Part shown: in pieces, positions 1 to 6,374 of the stretch
Numbering within the stretch: the first letter of the stretch is position 1
How the letters are laid out: each line of letters starts with the position of its first letter
DNA from: Saprospiraceae bacterium
GTDB lineage: Bacteria; Bacteroidota; Bacteroidia; Chitinophagales; Saprospiraceae
Length of the DNA stretch: 7,328 nucleotides
NCBI GenBank assembly: GCA_013361075.1
Contig: JABWAJ010000285.1
Location: forward strand, 1-7,328
Direction: 5' to 3'
Notes under the pieces: generated by a model
What the model saw: the letters and a program-made list of their open reading frames with translations, nothing else
Database searches by the model: none
What the model was told of the DNA's origin: nothing
Translations under genes and position numbers: made by a program

Positions 1-1124
1 GCTTCTATTTTATTAAATGCACTGTTGTCAATGTCAATGTCGCGCATCATTTTGCCCATGCCCGGGATCATGCCCATCAGGCTTTTCAGGTCGCCCATTT
101 TGCGGATCTGGTTGATCTGGCTCTGGAAGTCGTTGAAGTCAAATTTGTTCTTTTTGATCTTCGTTTCCAGCCGCTTGGCTTCTTCTTCGTCAAACTGGTC
201 CTGGGCGCGTTCTACCAAAGAGATGATATCCCCCATGCCAAGGATGCGCTGCGCCATCCGGTCAGGGAAAAACAAATCGAGGGCGTCCATTTTTTCGCCC
301 GTGCTGACGAACTTGATGGGTTTGCCTACGGTATATTTTACCGACAAAGCGGCCCCGCCGCGGGTATCGCCATCAAGCTTGGTGAGCACCACGCCGTCGT
401 AATCAATGACGTCGTTGAACGCTTTTGCCGTGTTGACCGCATCCTGACCCGTCATGGAATCCACTACAAACAGCGTTTCGTTGGGTTGGATGGCCGTACG
501 GATGGCTGCAATCTCGTTCATCATTTCTTCGTCCACAGCCAACCGGCCTGCTGTATCCACAATCACCGTATCAAAGCTGTGTGACTTGGCGTGCTGAATG
601 GCACTGAGAGCGATTTGAACGGGGTTTTTGCTGTCGGGATCTTTAAAAATGCCAGCGCCAACCTGTCCGGCCAACACCGTCAGCTGGTCAATGGCAGCCG
701 GGCGATACACGTCGCAAGCTACCAGCAGCGGCGTTTTGCTGCGCTTGGTTTTGAGGAAGTTGGCCAATTTTCCGGAAAAGGTAGTTTTACCCGAACCCTG
801 CAACCCTGCAATCAGAATGACCGTCGGCTTGCCATTGAGGTTGATGCCGGCTGCTTCCCCGCCCATCAGTTCCACCAATTCGTCCATGACAATTTTCACC
901 ATCAGGTCGCCCGGTTTCACGGATTTGAGCACATTTTCTTTGCCCATCGCCTTGTCCTTCACCTTGTCGGTAAATTCCTTGGCAATTTTATAGTTCACGT
1001 CGGCGTCTACCAGTGCACGCCGGATTTCTTTTATCGATTGTGCAATATTGATCTCGGTGAGGCGACTCTCTCCTTTCAGGGTTTTGAAAGCGCTTTCTAA
1101 ACGATCGCTCAGGCTATTGAACAT
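1..1124 (-). CDS. ffh: Signal recognition particle protein Ffh (SRP54), C-terminus cut by window edge
   Basis: Ffh is the GTPase of the signal recognition particle: it binds signal sequences and SRP RNA in the cytoplasm and docks with FtsY to deliver nascent membrane proteins. The start is ATG at 1124-1122, and the frame stays open to position 3, giving 374 codons, so the end lies outside the window (family length is about 430-450 residues). The N-domain opens MFNSLSDRLESAFKTLKG. The G-domain motifs are all present: P-loop GLQGSGKTT at residues 107-115, DTAGR at 190-194 and TKLDGD at 248-253. The methionine-rich M domain has begun (GMIPGMGKMMRD around residues 350-362) when the window ends. 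No frameshift or missing catalytic residue is visible. It is divergent from the OmpA-family gene, with 186 bp between starts. The SRP RNA gene was not found nearby. Confidence 0.98.
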   Translation of the reverse strand, partial: MFNSLSDRLESAFKTLKGESRLTEINIAQSIKEIRRALVDADVNYKIAKEFTDKVKDKAMGKENVLKSVKPGDLMVKIVMDELVELMGGEAAGINLNGKPTVILIAGLQGSGKTTFSGKLANFLKTKRSKTPLLVACDVYRPAAIDQLTVLAGQVGAGIFKDPDSKNPVQIALSAIQHAKSHSFDTVIVDTAGRLAVDEEMMNEIAAIRTAIQPNETLFVVDSMTGQDAVNTAKAFNDVIDYDGVVLTKLDGDTRGGAALSVKYTVGKPIKFVSTGEKMDALDLFFPDRMAQRILGMGDIISLVERAQDQFDEEEAKRLETKIKKNKFDFNDFQSQINQIRKMGDLKSLMGMIPGMGKMMRDIDIDNSAFNKIE

Positions 1125-1145
1125 GTTACTTGTGATTTAGGGCGG

Positions 1146-1153
1146 CAAATATA
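1146..1153 (-). promoter_or_regulatory. Bacteroidota-type -7 element for ffh
   Basis: Read on the minus strand this is TATATTTG, a match to the Bacteroidota -7 consensus TAnnTTTG. It lies 21 bp upstream of the ffh start codon, giving a 5' UTR of roughly 15-20 nt, which is normal for this phylum. A convincing TTTG -33 box at the expected distance is not obvious, and the stretch there is only T-rich. The assignment rests on motif and position. Confidence 0.55.
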
Positions 1154-1258
1154 CGCATTTTTGTTGGCAGAAAAATCACGGGTACGTCAAGAATACCCAA
1201 TTCTGAATGCACTCGTAATTTATTCGTCATTTTTCCTTCCTTTCAAAATATGAATGTG

Positions 1259-1266
1259 TACTTTTG
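1259..1266 (+). promoter_or_regulatory. Bacteroidota-type -7 element for the OmpA/HhH unit
   Basis: The sequence TACTTTTG matches TAnnTTTG and lies 44 bp upstream of the ATG at 1311. It overlaps the 5' end of a longer reading frame starting at ATG 1254, which is one reason to prefer the 1311 start: transcription from this element would begin downstream of 1254. The -33 region is pyrimidine-rich without a clear TTTG. Confidence 0.45.
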
Positions 1267-1310
1267 GAAAATACAGATTTTTCATTCATCAACAAACGAA
1301 AATACCATTT

Positions 1311-2147
1311 ATGAGTGCGCCATTAAAAGTCATCATCATGTTGGTGATTTGGTTGCTTTACTCGCTGATTGCTTACAAAGGATGTTTGCAGCAATGCTGT
1401 TCGGCAGACGCGGCTTCGATGTCTGATTTAGACTCGAATGCGGTGGATTCCGGAGCTTTGGTGCGCTATCCGATTGACTTTCAGTGGGCCAATGCTGCCG
1501 CTTTTACCAATACTGGTTTTCCTGAGATGAAGCAACGATTGCTGGCTCAGATGAAAGACAATAACCTGCTTCAAATCACCGGCCTTTATTACGAAGCCGA
1601 ACCCAAACCGGAAGGCTACGACAACATGGGCTTTGCCAGGGCAGATGCTGTAAAAAAATTGTTTGCAGGAGCCATTCCTGACGACCGCATCCAGCTTCGC
1701 GCCCGCCTGGACGACGAAAAAGAAGGCGTCCGCAAAGGCTATTTTGAAGGCGTCGCTTTCGAGTGGATTGCGCCGGAAGCCAAGGCAGAAGAAAGTGTCG
1801 AGGAACTCGACGACCGCATCATCATCCGCTTCCCGACCGGTTCCGTAAAAAGGGAGTACGACCCGGCTGTGGAGACTTACCTGAGCAAATTAGCTGAACG
1901 GGTGAAAAAAACCGGGGAACGCATTTCGCTGGTAGGCCATACCGATAATGTCGGCACGGACAAGGTCAACAATGAACTCGGAATGGGCCGGGCCACCCAA
2001 ATTAAAGCCACCCTCACTAAAGCGGGCGTCAATGCAGACCTGATTTCAACGGATTCCAAAGGCAAAACACAACCGGTGGATTCTAACGATACAGAAACCG
2101 GACGCCAGAACAACCGCCGCGTGGAAGTAAGGCTGATGAAACAGTAA
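1311..2147 (+). CDS. OmpA-family envelope protein with a degenerate first OmpA-like domain
   Basis: This is a 278-residue envelope protein expected to sit in the periplasm and hold peptidoglycan through its C-terminal OmpA-like domain. ATG 1311 was chosen over ATG 1254 because it puts the hydrophobic segment (about residues 6-22) right at the N-terminus and lies downstream of a likely promoter element. The segment is followed by a Cys-rich stretch (KGCLQQCC) without a proper lipobox, so it is a signal peptide or an uncleaved anchor. The C-terminal domain (about 168-278) has GHTDNVG with Asp212 and, 15 residues on, Arg227. These match the Asp/Arg pair that binds diaminopimelate in E. coli OmpA (D271/R286). 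Residues about 47-145 look like a second, degenerate copy: GLYY at 91-94 occupies the GHTD position with Tyr in place of Asp, while Arg110 is kept. The HhH gene follows 32 bp later on the same strand, probably as one operon. Confidence 0.88.
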   Translation: MSAPLKVIIMLVIWLLYSLIAYKGCLQQCCSADAASMSDLDSNAVDSGALVRYPIDFQWANAAAFTNTGFPEMKQRLLAQMKDNNLLQITGLYYEAEPKPEGYDNMGFARADAVKKLFAGAIPDDRIQLRARLDDEKEGVRKGYFEGVAFEWIAPEAKAEESVEELDDRIIIRFPTGSVKREYDPAVETYLSKLAERVKKTGERISLVGHTDNVGTDKVNNELGMGRATQIKATLTKAGVNADLISTDSKGKTQPVDSNDTETGRQNNRRVEVRLMKQ

Positions 2148-2179
2148 TTTTCTTAAAACTCAATCAAAAACGACTAACC

Positions 2180-3160
2180 ATGTTGCTCAATACTTTCTTT
2201 TTACAAGATGCCGCTACTGCCCTGGGCTTGCCGTGCTGGCTGCTTTGGGCGCTTTGTTCATTAGGCGCCTTCCTGCTTGGCTTGCTGCTGGGCTGGTGGC
2301 TTTGGTACCAATACCGCAGGCGCTCAGCTGAATTAGAAGAAGAACTAAAAGGCCTGCGCCTTAAATACGGAGAGTTGGAAAAAGACTACGCCAGCCTGAA
2401 GTACCAGATCGAAGAGGTAAATAAAGAAAACGGATCGCTGCGCGCATCACTTCACCAATGCGACTCCGACAAGGCAGTGCTGAAAACCAAACTCGCCAAA
2501 TATGAAGAAGGCGAAGGCGGCGGCATGGTAGCCGGCCGTGGCGCATCGGGTGGTTCGGTTGATTACGCCGCTCTACTGGGGCAGGAAAACCTCCAGATTG
2601 TGGAGGGCATCGGGCCAAAAATCGAAGAACTGCTGAAACAAAACAACATAGGCACCTGGGCGAATCTGGCTGCCTGGAGTACCGACGACCTGAAAGAAAT
2701 CCTCGAAAATGCCGGCCCGAGCTTCCGCATCCACGATCCGTCTTCCTGGCCAAAGCAAGCCCTGCTGGCTGCTGAAAACCACTGGACGGAGCTGATCGCG
2801 CTGCAAAAATCCTTAGACGCGGGCAAAGATTCTGCAACCGGGGATGAAACACCTTCCAAAGTAGAAAAAATGATCGCCAAACTGCTGGGCTTCACCACCA
2901 ACCACAGCGATCTGAAAATTGTGGAAGGCATCGGGCCAAAAATCGAACAGTTGCTCAAAGCCGCCGGCATCAATACCTGGTCGGATTTAGCCAAAGCACC
3001 CTTAGATCGCCTGAAAGAAGTGCTGGCCGATGGCGGGGATGCCTACCGATTAGCCGACCCATCCACCTGGTCGAAACAAGCTGAACTGGCCGCCAACGGA
3101 AGATGGGGCGAACTGAGCGCCTACCAGGAGTTTCTGGATGGCGGGAAGGATCCGGAATAA
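2180..3160 (+). CDS. Membrane-anchored coiled-coil protein with two helix-hairpin-helix repeats
   Basis: This 326-residue protein has a clear domain order. A strongly hydrophobic segment at about residues 20-43 ends in YRRR, suggesting a single-pass anchor with the rest cytoplasmic by the positive-inside rule. A charged heptad-like coiled coil follows at about 46-108, then a Gly/Ser linker. Two long repeats come next, each opening with L-[QK]-IVEGIGPKIE (residues 138 and 245), the signature of a helix-hairpin-helix fold. Each repeat closes with a block of the form DPS-[ST]-W-x-KQA-x-LA...W-x-EL...L-D-x-GKD. The repeat period is 107 residues. HhH motifs commonly bind DNA backbone non-specifically, but in this type of fusion they may mediate protein contacts, so the function is not assigned. 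Its likely operon partner is the OmpA-family gene just upstream. Confidence 0.87.
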   Translation: MLLNTFFLQDAATALGLPCWLLWALCSLGAFLLGLLLGWWLWYQYRRRSAELEEELKGLRLKYGELEKDYASLKYQIEEVNKENGSLRASLHQCDSDKAVLKTKLAKYEEGEGGGMVAGRGASGGSVDYAALLGQENLQIVEGIGPKIEELLKQNNIGTWANLAAWSTDDLKEILENAGPSFRIHDPSSWPKQALLAAENHWTELIALQKSLDAGKDSATGDETPSKVEKMIAKLLGFTTNHSDLKIVEGIGPKIEQLLKAAGINTWSDLAKAPLDRLKEVLADGGDAYRLADPSTWSKQAELAANGRWGELSAYQEFLDGGKDPE

Positions 3161-3179
3161 ACAGGGTTCTTAAGCTGAT

Positions 3180-3310
3180 AAAGGGCAAGAGGCAAGGAGC
3201 AATCTTATTTCGTAAAGCTTGATGTTTCCGTAATCAATCAGATTGATTTTACGAAGTTATCTCATCTTACGAAATTATTGCCTTTTGCCTTTTGCCTTTT
3301 GCCTTTTGCC
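3180..3310. repeat. Long imperfect inverted repeat with nested inner hairpin, between convergent genes
   Basis: The left arm (3180-3215) is the near reverse complement of 3267-3300: about 28 of 34 positions match, with one 2-nt gap. Four of the mismatches put G opposite T, so they stay paired as G-U in the plus-strand RNA. The 51-nt spacer contains a second hairpin, CGTAATCAATC (3229-3239) against GATTGATTTTACG (3241-3253), whose core 3232-3248 is a perfect 17-nt palindrome. The element lies between the stop codons of two convergent genes, so transcription stop for one or both is a reasonable role. It could instead be a MITE- or REP-like dispersed element. Confidence 0.7.
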
Positions 3311-3323
3311 TTTTTGCCTTTTG
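3278..3323. repeat. Heptamer tandem repeat, unit GCCTTTT
   Basis: GCC recurs at 3280, 3287, 3294, 3301 and 3308 with an exact 7-bp period, then once more at 3316 after an extra T, and the tract ends TTTTG. It forms and extends the right arm of the inverted repeat at 3180-3310. The left arm carries three diverged copies of the complement (GGGCAAG, AGGCAAG, GAGCAA). Short heptamer repeats of this kind are well known between genes in cyanobacteria and can change copy number by slippage. The small open frame translated across it is an artefact of the repeat. Confidence 0.85.
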
Positions 3324-3374
3324 TTATGCTCTAACTTCCAAGCTACATAACTTTACTTGCCTTTCGGGGCAACC

Positions 3375-4670
3375 TCACCAAACCGACCACAAAAACACAG
3401 CTACCATCGCCACCGAATACCCGGCCCACCACTTCATATCGGTATATTGGGAAACGGCAATCCCAAACCGCCGGCGCAGGTAAACGCACAGGATCACTTT
3501 TTCCAAGGAAGCTCCCAGCGTTGTACCCAACGCGATGCCAACCAACCCTAAATACTGTGCCAAAACGAGACTGATTGCTACAATAAAAACCAGTTCTACC
3601 ACCGAAGAAATCAACGCAATCTGGTTGGATTGCAGCGCCATCAGTACCGAACGGGGGAAAAGCACGCGGCTGATGGTGATGAGCAGGAAGGCATTAAAAA
3701 CAAGGGCGCTTTCCGCAAATGCTTCTGTAAAAACAACCGGAAAGAAGTACCTGCTGGTGAGCATCAGCAAAATAGACGTTGGGAAAAGCAGGTGGAACAA
3801 CCGCAGCGAACGGGTTTTCAATTGCGCCAGGCCCTCCTGTAAATTGCCTGTTAAGGTCGGAATCATGGCCGTACCTAAAGCATTGGTGAGCGCAATGACT
3901 AAGGGGAACTCGCGGGCACCATAACGAAATACCGCAAAAGTGGCTTCGTCGTCGCGGTACAGGTAGCCTACCAGCCAGAAACCAAAGGATGCGATCAGTC
4001 CGCCCAGTAAGGCGTACAAAGCCAGCGGCCAGGCTAAGCGGGTCCATTTGCGCAACTGCGCCGTGTCCCAGCTCAGTTGACCCTTTTGCAAAACCAGCCC
4101 ACTGACCCAAAGGAATTTCAGCACGCCCAACCCGATCAGTCCGTAAAAACTCCATGAAAAATCAACCCCCAGCGCAACGGGTGTCAGGACAACCGCCATT
4201 TGCAATCCAAAACTCCAAACCCCAAACCAGAATATCGCTTGCGGTTTTTTGTGCAGCAAATAGAGGTTTTCGATGAGATAAGCAGGCAGGTTAAAAAATT
4301 GCCACAGCAAAAAAAGCTCAAAATAGGGTAGGGCAGGGCGGCTGGCAAGCGCACTTACGGCGAAGCCCTGGCCCAGCCAAAGCCCGGCAAGCAACAACGC
4401 GCTGAAACCCGTGAACAGCAAAAATGCACTTCCGGTGAGGCGGCGTTGCCCGGGTTCATCAAGCGTTGGAAAATAAGCAAGCAGCGCCTGGGAAAGCCCG
4501 GTTACCCAAAATGCGCTGACCAAAGCGCCGATGTATTGCAGAATTTCGTAAACACCAATCTGGTCGGCAGGCAACCCCAGTTGTGCCAGCAGGATGCCCG
4601 TCAGGATAGCGCTCCCCTGGCGCATCAGGTAGAACCACTGGAGCGCTCCGGCCGCGTCAAATCGCTTCAT
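3375..4670 (-). CDS. Multi-pass flippase-like protein (polysaccharide transporter / MOP superfamily)
   Basis: This 431-residue protein is almost wholly hydrophobic, with roughly 12 predicted membrane segments and short Arg/Lys-rich loops, as in Wzx-type oligosaccharide flippases that move lipid-linked sugars across the inner membrane. Family-like features include an N-terminal amphipathic start (MKRFDAAGALQWF) and a mid-protein stretch FRYGAREFPLVIALTNALG followed by a MIPTL motif, typical of Bacteroidota polysaccharide exporters. No glycosyltransferase or other capsule gene is in view, so the substrate is unknown. Its ATG overlaps the end of the upstream saccharopine dehydrogenase gene by 14 bp, and an AAGGA lies just before it inside that gene, pointing to translational coupling. 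A MATE-type drug exporter is the main alternative. Confidence 0.8.
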   Translation of the reverse strand: MKRFDAAGALQWFYLMRQGSAILTGILLAQLGLPADQIGVYEILQYIGALVSAFWVTGLSQALLAYFPTLDEPGQRRLTGSAFLLFTGFSALLLAGLWLGQGFAVSALASRPALPYFELFLLWQFFNLPAYLIENLYLLHKKPQAIFWFGVWSFGLQMAVVLTPVALGVDFSWSFYGLIGLGVLKFLWVSGLVLQKGQLSWDTAQLRKWTRLAWPLALYALLGGLIASFGFWLVGYLYRDDEATFAVFRYGAREFPLVIALTNALGTAMIPTLTGNLQEGLAQLKTRSLRLFHLLFPTSILLMLTSRYFFPVVFTEAFAESALVFNAFLLITISRVLFPRSVLMALQSNQIALISSVVELVFIVAISLVLAQYLGLVGIALGTTLGASLEKVILCVYLRRRFGIAVSQYTDMKWWAGYSVAMVAVFLWSVW

Positions 4671-5994
4671 CCTTGTCCTTGAAGACCACGCCGTATTCTT
4701 CGAGTTCTTTTAACACCGGTTCATACACCTCGCGCATCACAGGAATCTGCACGCCGCGGGCGTTGATTTTGCTTTCCATGACCAATTTTACAAAAATCCC
4801 GAGTGGCAAACCTACCAAACGCGCCATTGCGGTATCCGATTCGTTTTCTCCTTTCATCACCATGGTAGAGGTATGCCTGCGCTTTCTGCCCGCCAGTTCG
4901 TATTCGATCTCGTGCTGCATGATGACCATATCCTTGTCCTGCGGTTGAAGCGCCCATTTTTCCAGCAAGAGGTTTTCAAGGATAAGAGCCGGTGTGGCAT
5001 TTGACAGCTTAATCCGGCGTTTGCTGAACAGGCCGAGCCATTCCAGTTTTTTCATGGTTTCACTTTCCGGATCGACTTCAATCAATTTGGCAATACGGTC
5101 TTTTACCGAGCCGGTGTGCTGGCTTATCCCCAGAAAGGCCTCCATGAGATCGTGGTAAGTCAGCTGGTCGGAATCGACGATAGGAAACGTGGCATCCGTC
5201 AAACCGATGCGTACCAAGGCGTTCCAGGCATCGCAAAAGCCGCGATGCCGGATGGTTCCGCGGAATAATGTTTTGATATTTTTCAATCCGTATGCTTCCC
5301 GGTACAGCAGCGAATCGCGGTTAGCATATACCTCCCATTCACCCATTCCCGGGATGTCGACCAGCCGGTATTGCCGGAAAAGTCGCCGGTACGGGATGTA
5401 TTTCAATTTGCCGTCTTCCAGAAACTGGGCGGTGCCTTGTCCGGCAAGCACGACATTTCGGGGATTCCAGCTGAATTTATAGTGCCAGGGGTTATCATCG
5501 CTTTCCGGGGCCACCAAACCGCCGGTATAGGAATAAAACGCCGAAATATGGCCGCCTTTCGCCTGTATCTGGTGAATCCGCTGCATGGCGCTCATGTGAT
5601 CGATACCCGGGTCGAGCCCCAATTCATTCATAAAAACCAGGGCGCGCTGCCGGGCTTCGTCGCCCAGGCGGAACACCTGTTTGGACACGTAACTGGCTGT
5701 TACCATGTGCTTGCCCAGGGCAATGCAGTCTTGGGCGAGTTCCAGGTGCATTTGTGGCGGGAGCAGGGAAACGACCACATCGTGCCGGTTGATGACATCG
5801 CGACGGTCGTTCGGTTTGGAGGCATCCAGCCAGATTGCCCGCCCGAAACTGCTGTCGCCCACCTTTTTTTGAGCCAGTGCAATATCGGCATCAGCCACCG
5901 TCACAAAAAAGTTGTGCTGACGGGCCTGATCGAGAATATAATTGATAAGTGCCGTAGCCGAACGGCCGGCTCCGATGATCAAAAGATTTTTCAT
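4657..5994 (-). CDS. Saccharopine dehydrogenase, LYS9-type (glutamate-forming)
   Basis: This 445-residue cytoplasmic oxidoreductase is close in length to yeast Lys9 (446). In that family the enzyme interconverts saccharopine with glutamate and 2-aminoadipate 6-semialdehyde using NAD(P). The N-terminal Rossmann fingerprint IIGAGRSATALI is at residues 6-17. Family blocks follow: SLLPP at 76-80, ELGLDPGIDHM at 124-134 and YTGGLVAPESDDNPWHYKF at 156-174. The last is close to the substrate-domain block of Lys9. The C-terminal part has the usual alpha/beta saccharopine-dehydrogenase fold signature. In bacteria without the aminoadipate pathway the likely role is lysine degradation, but no lysine-ketoglutarate reductase is in view. 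It is the first gene of a two-gene unit with the flippase-like gene. Its transcript probably has a long leader, since no good TAnnTTTG element lies close to the start. Confidence 0.9.
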   Translation of the reverse strand: MKNLLIIGAGRSATALINYILDQARQHNFFVTVADADIALAQKKVGDSSFGRAIWLDASKPNDRRDVINRHDVVVSLLPPQMHLELAQDCIALGKHMVTASYVSKQVFRLGDEARQRALVFMNELGLDPGIDHMSAMQRIHQIQAKGGHISAFYSYTGGLVAPESDDNPWHYKFSWNPRNVVLAGQGTAQFLEDGKLKYIPYRRLFRQYRLVDIPGMGEWEVYANRDSLLYREAYGLKNIKTLFRGTIRHRGFCDAWNALVRIGLTDATFPIVDSDQLTYHDLMEAFLGISQHTGSVKDRIAKLIEVDPESETMKKLEWLGLFSKRRIKLSNATPALILENLLLEKWALQPQDKDMVIMQHEIEYELAGRKRRHTSTMVMKGENESDTAMARLVGLPLGIFVKLVMESKINARGVQIPVMREVYEPVLKELEEYGVVFKDKDEAI

Positions 5995-6037
5995 AAATTC
6001 ACATTAAGGGAAAAAAGTTCAGCACTTTTATTTTTTA

Positions 6038-6118
6038 AACAATTGACTTTCAGTGTACTAATTTGGTCTTATCCATCAAAGCCCCGGGCAAATACCTTCA
6101 CAACCCGGTAAAATTGTT
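6038..6118. repeat. Nested inverted repeats in the saccharopine dehydrogenase leader
   Basis: AACAATT (6038-6044) is complementary to AATTGTT (6112-6118), and between them CCGGG (6084-6088) is complementary to CCCGG (6104-6108). In an RNA running into the saccharopine dehydrogenase gene these could pair as an outer and an inner stem. The stems are short (7 and 5 bp), so chance is a real possibility. It matches no riboswitch class I recognise. Confidence 0.3.
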
Positions 6119-6175
6119 ATTTGAAAATAAAAATGCCCGCCTCACCTTTGAGCCGGATATTTAATGTATTTAGGA

Positions 6176-6200
6176 GGTTTATATGGTTTATGTGGTTTAT
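6176..6200. repeat. 9-bp tandem repeat, core GGTTTAT, three copies
   Basis: GGTTTAT occurs at 6176-6182, 6185-6191 and 6194-6200 with an exact 9-bp period. An AGGAGG sits at its left edge (6172-6177) and is followed five bases later by ATG 6183, opening a 12-codon frame that stops at 6221. On the minus strand the repeat encodes Lys-Pro-rich codons in a 42-codon frame (6270-6142). Confidence 0.6.
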
Positions 6201-6219
6201 AAATGGGTAAGCAAGGTAT

Positions 6220-6246
6220 AAAAAAGGCCGGCCCTGACGGCCAGCC
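6220..6246 (-). terminator. Strong Rho-independent terminator, minus strand
   Basis: Read on the minus strand, GGCTGGCC (6246-6239) pairs with GGCCGGCC (6233-6226) as an 8-bp GC-rich stem with one G-U pair and a five-base loop GTCAG. It is followed directly by TTTTTT (6225-6220). The plus strand has no T-run after the hairpin, so it is directional. The right-hand gene has its own terminator at 6665-6697, so this one must serve another transcript: a small RNA starting near 6340, or an attenuated leader for the saccharopine dehydrogenase gene 225 bp downstream. Confidence 0.82.
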
Positions 6247-6339
6247 CGATCCCAAGAGGGAAATGTGCATGGGATTAAAACGATAAGTTGCCACAGGGGG
6301 GATTAGGATATGGCGGAATGTTGAAATCTTATTATCGAA
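6220..6339 (-). ncRNA. Candidate small RNA or attenuated leader, about 115-120 nt
   Basis: A Bacteroidota-type promoter (6344-6374) and a strong terminator (6220-6246) face the same way and bound about 115-120 nt with no good protein frame. The enclosed RNA can form three stems in order. CGATAA (6337-6332) pairs with TTATCG (6286-6281), with a weaker inner GCCAT/GTGGC pairing. ATCCC (6275-6271) pairs with GGGAT (6253-6249). The terminator hairpin comes last. I do not recognise it as SRP RNA, 6S, tmRNA, RNase P or a known riboswitch. Transcription start and structure are inferred from sequence alone. Read-through would continue into saccharopine dehydrogenase. Confidence 0.45.
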
Positions 6340-6343
6340 GGGC

Positions 6344-6374
6344 CAAATGTAAGCGACAAATCAGACCGGCACAA
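6344..6374 (-). promoter_or_regulatory. Bacteroidota-type promoter, minus strand
   Basis: On the minus strand, GTTG (TTG at 6374-6372) is followed after 20 bp by TACATTTG (6351-6344), a match to TAnnTTTG. Both boxes and the spacing fit the Bacteroidota sigma-ABfr promoter pattern, and this is the best two-box match in the window. It points at the terminator at 6220-6246 and beyond that at the saccharopine dehydrogenase gene. The -33 box overlaps the left end of the efflux-protein relic on the opposite strand. Confidence 0.5.

Noticed and set aside
591..1100. 169-codon plus-strand open frame
   Set aside because: It lies wholly antisense to the well-supported ffh gene and shows no family motif.
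1254..1310. Upstream ATG extending the OmpA-family protein by 19 residues
   Set aside because: It would put polar sequence before the signal segment and begins ahead of the likely promoter element at 1259-1266.
1125..1310. Possible SRP RNA gene next to ffh
   Set aside because: The conserved GGAAGCAGCC-type core was not seen here or in the other gaps.
1311..1420. Lipoprotein signal at the KGCLQQCC stretch
   Set aside because: The residues before the Cys (AYK-G-C) do not form a lipobox, so lipidation is not supported.
3292..3483. 63-codon plus-strand frame with a Phe/Cys-rich start
   Set aside because: Its start is the GCCTTTT repeat in translation and the rest is antisense to the flippase-like gene.
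5371..6111. 246-codon plus-strand open frame
   Set aside because: It is antisense to saccharopine dehydrogenase for most of its length, and the opposite strand carries the conserved enzyme motifs.
5995..6340. Lysine riboswitch ahead of saccharopine dehydrogenase
   Set aside because: The region lacks the recognisable conserved core and is short of the expected helices; only generic stems are visible.
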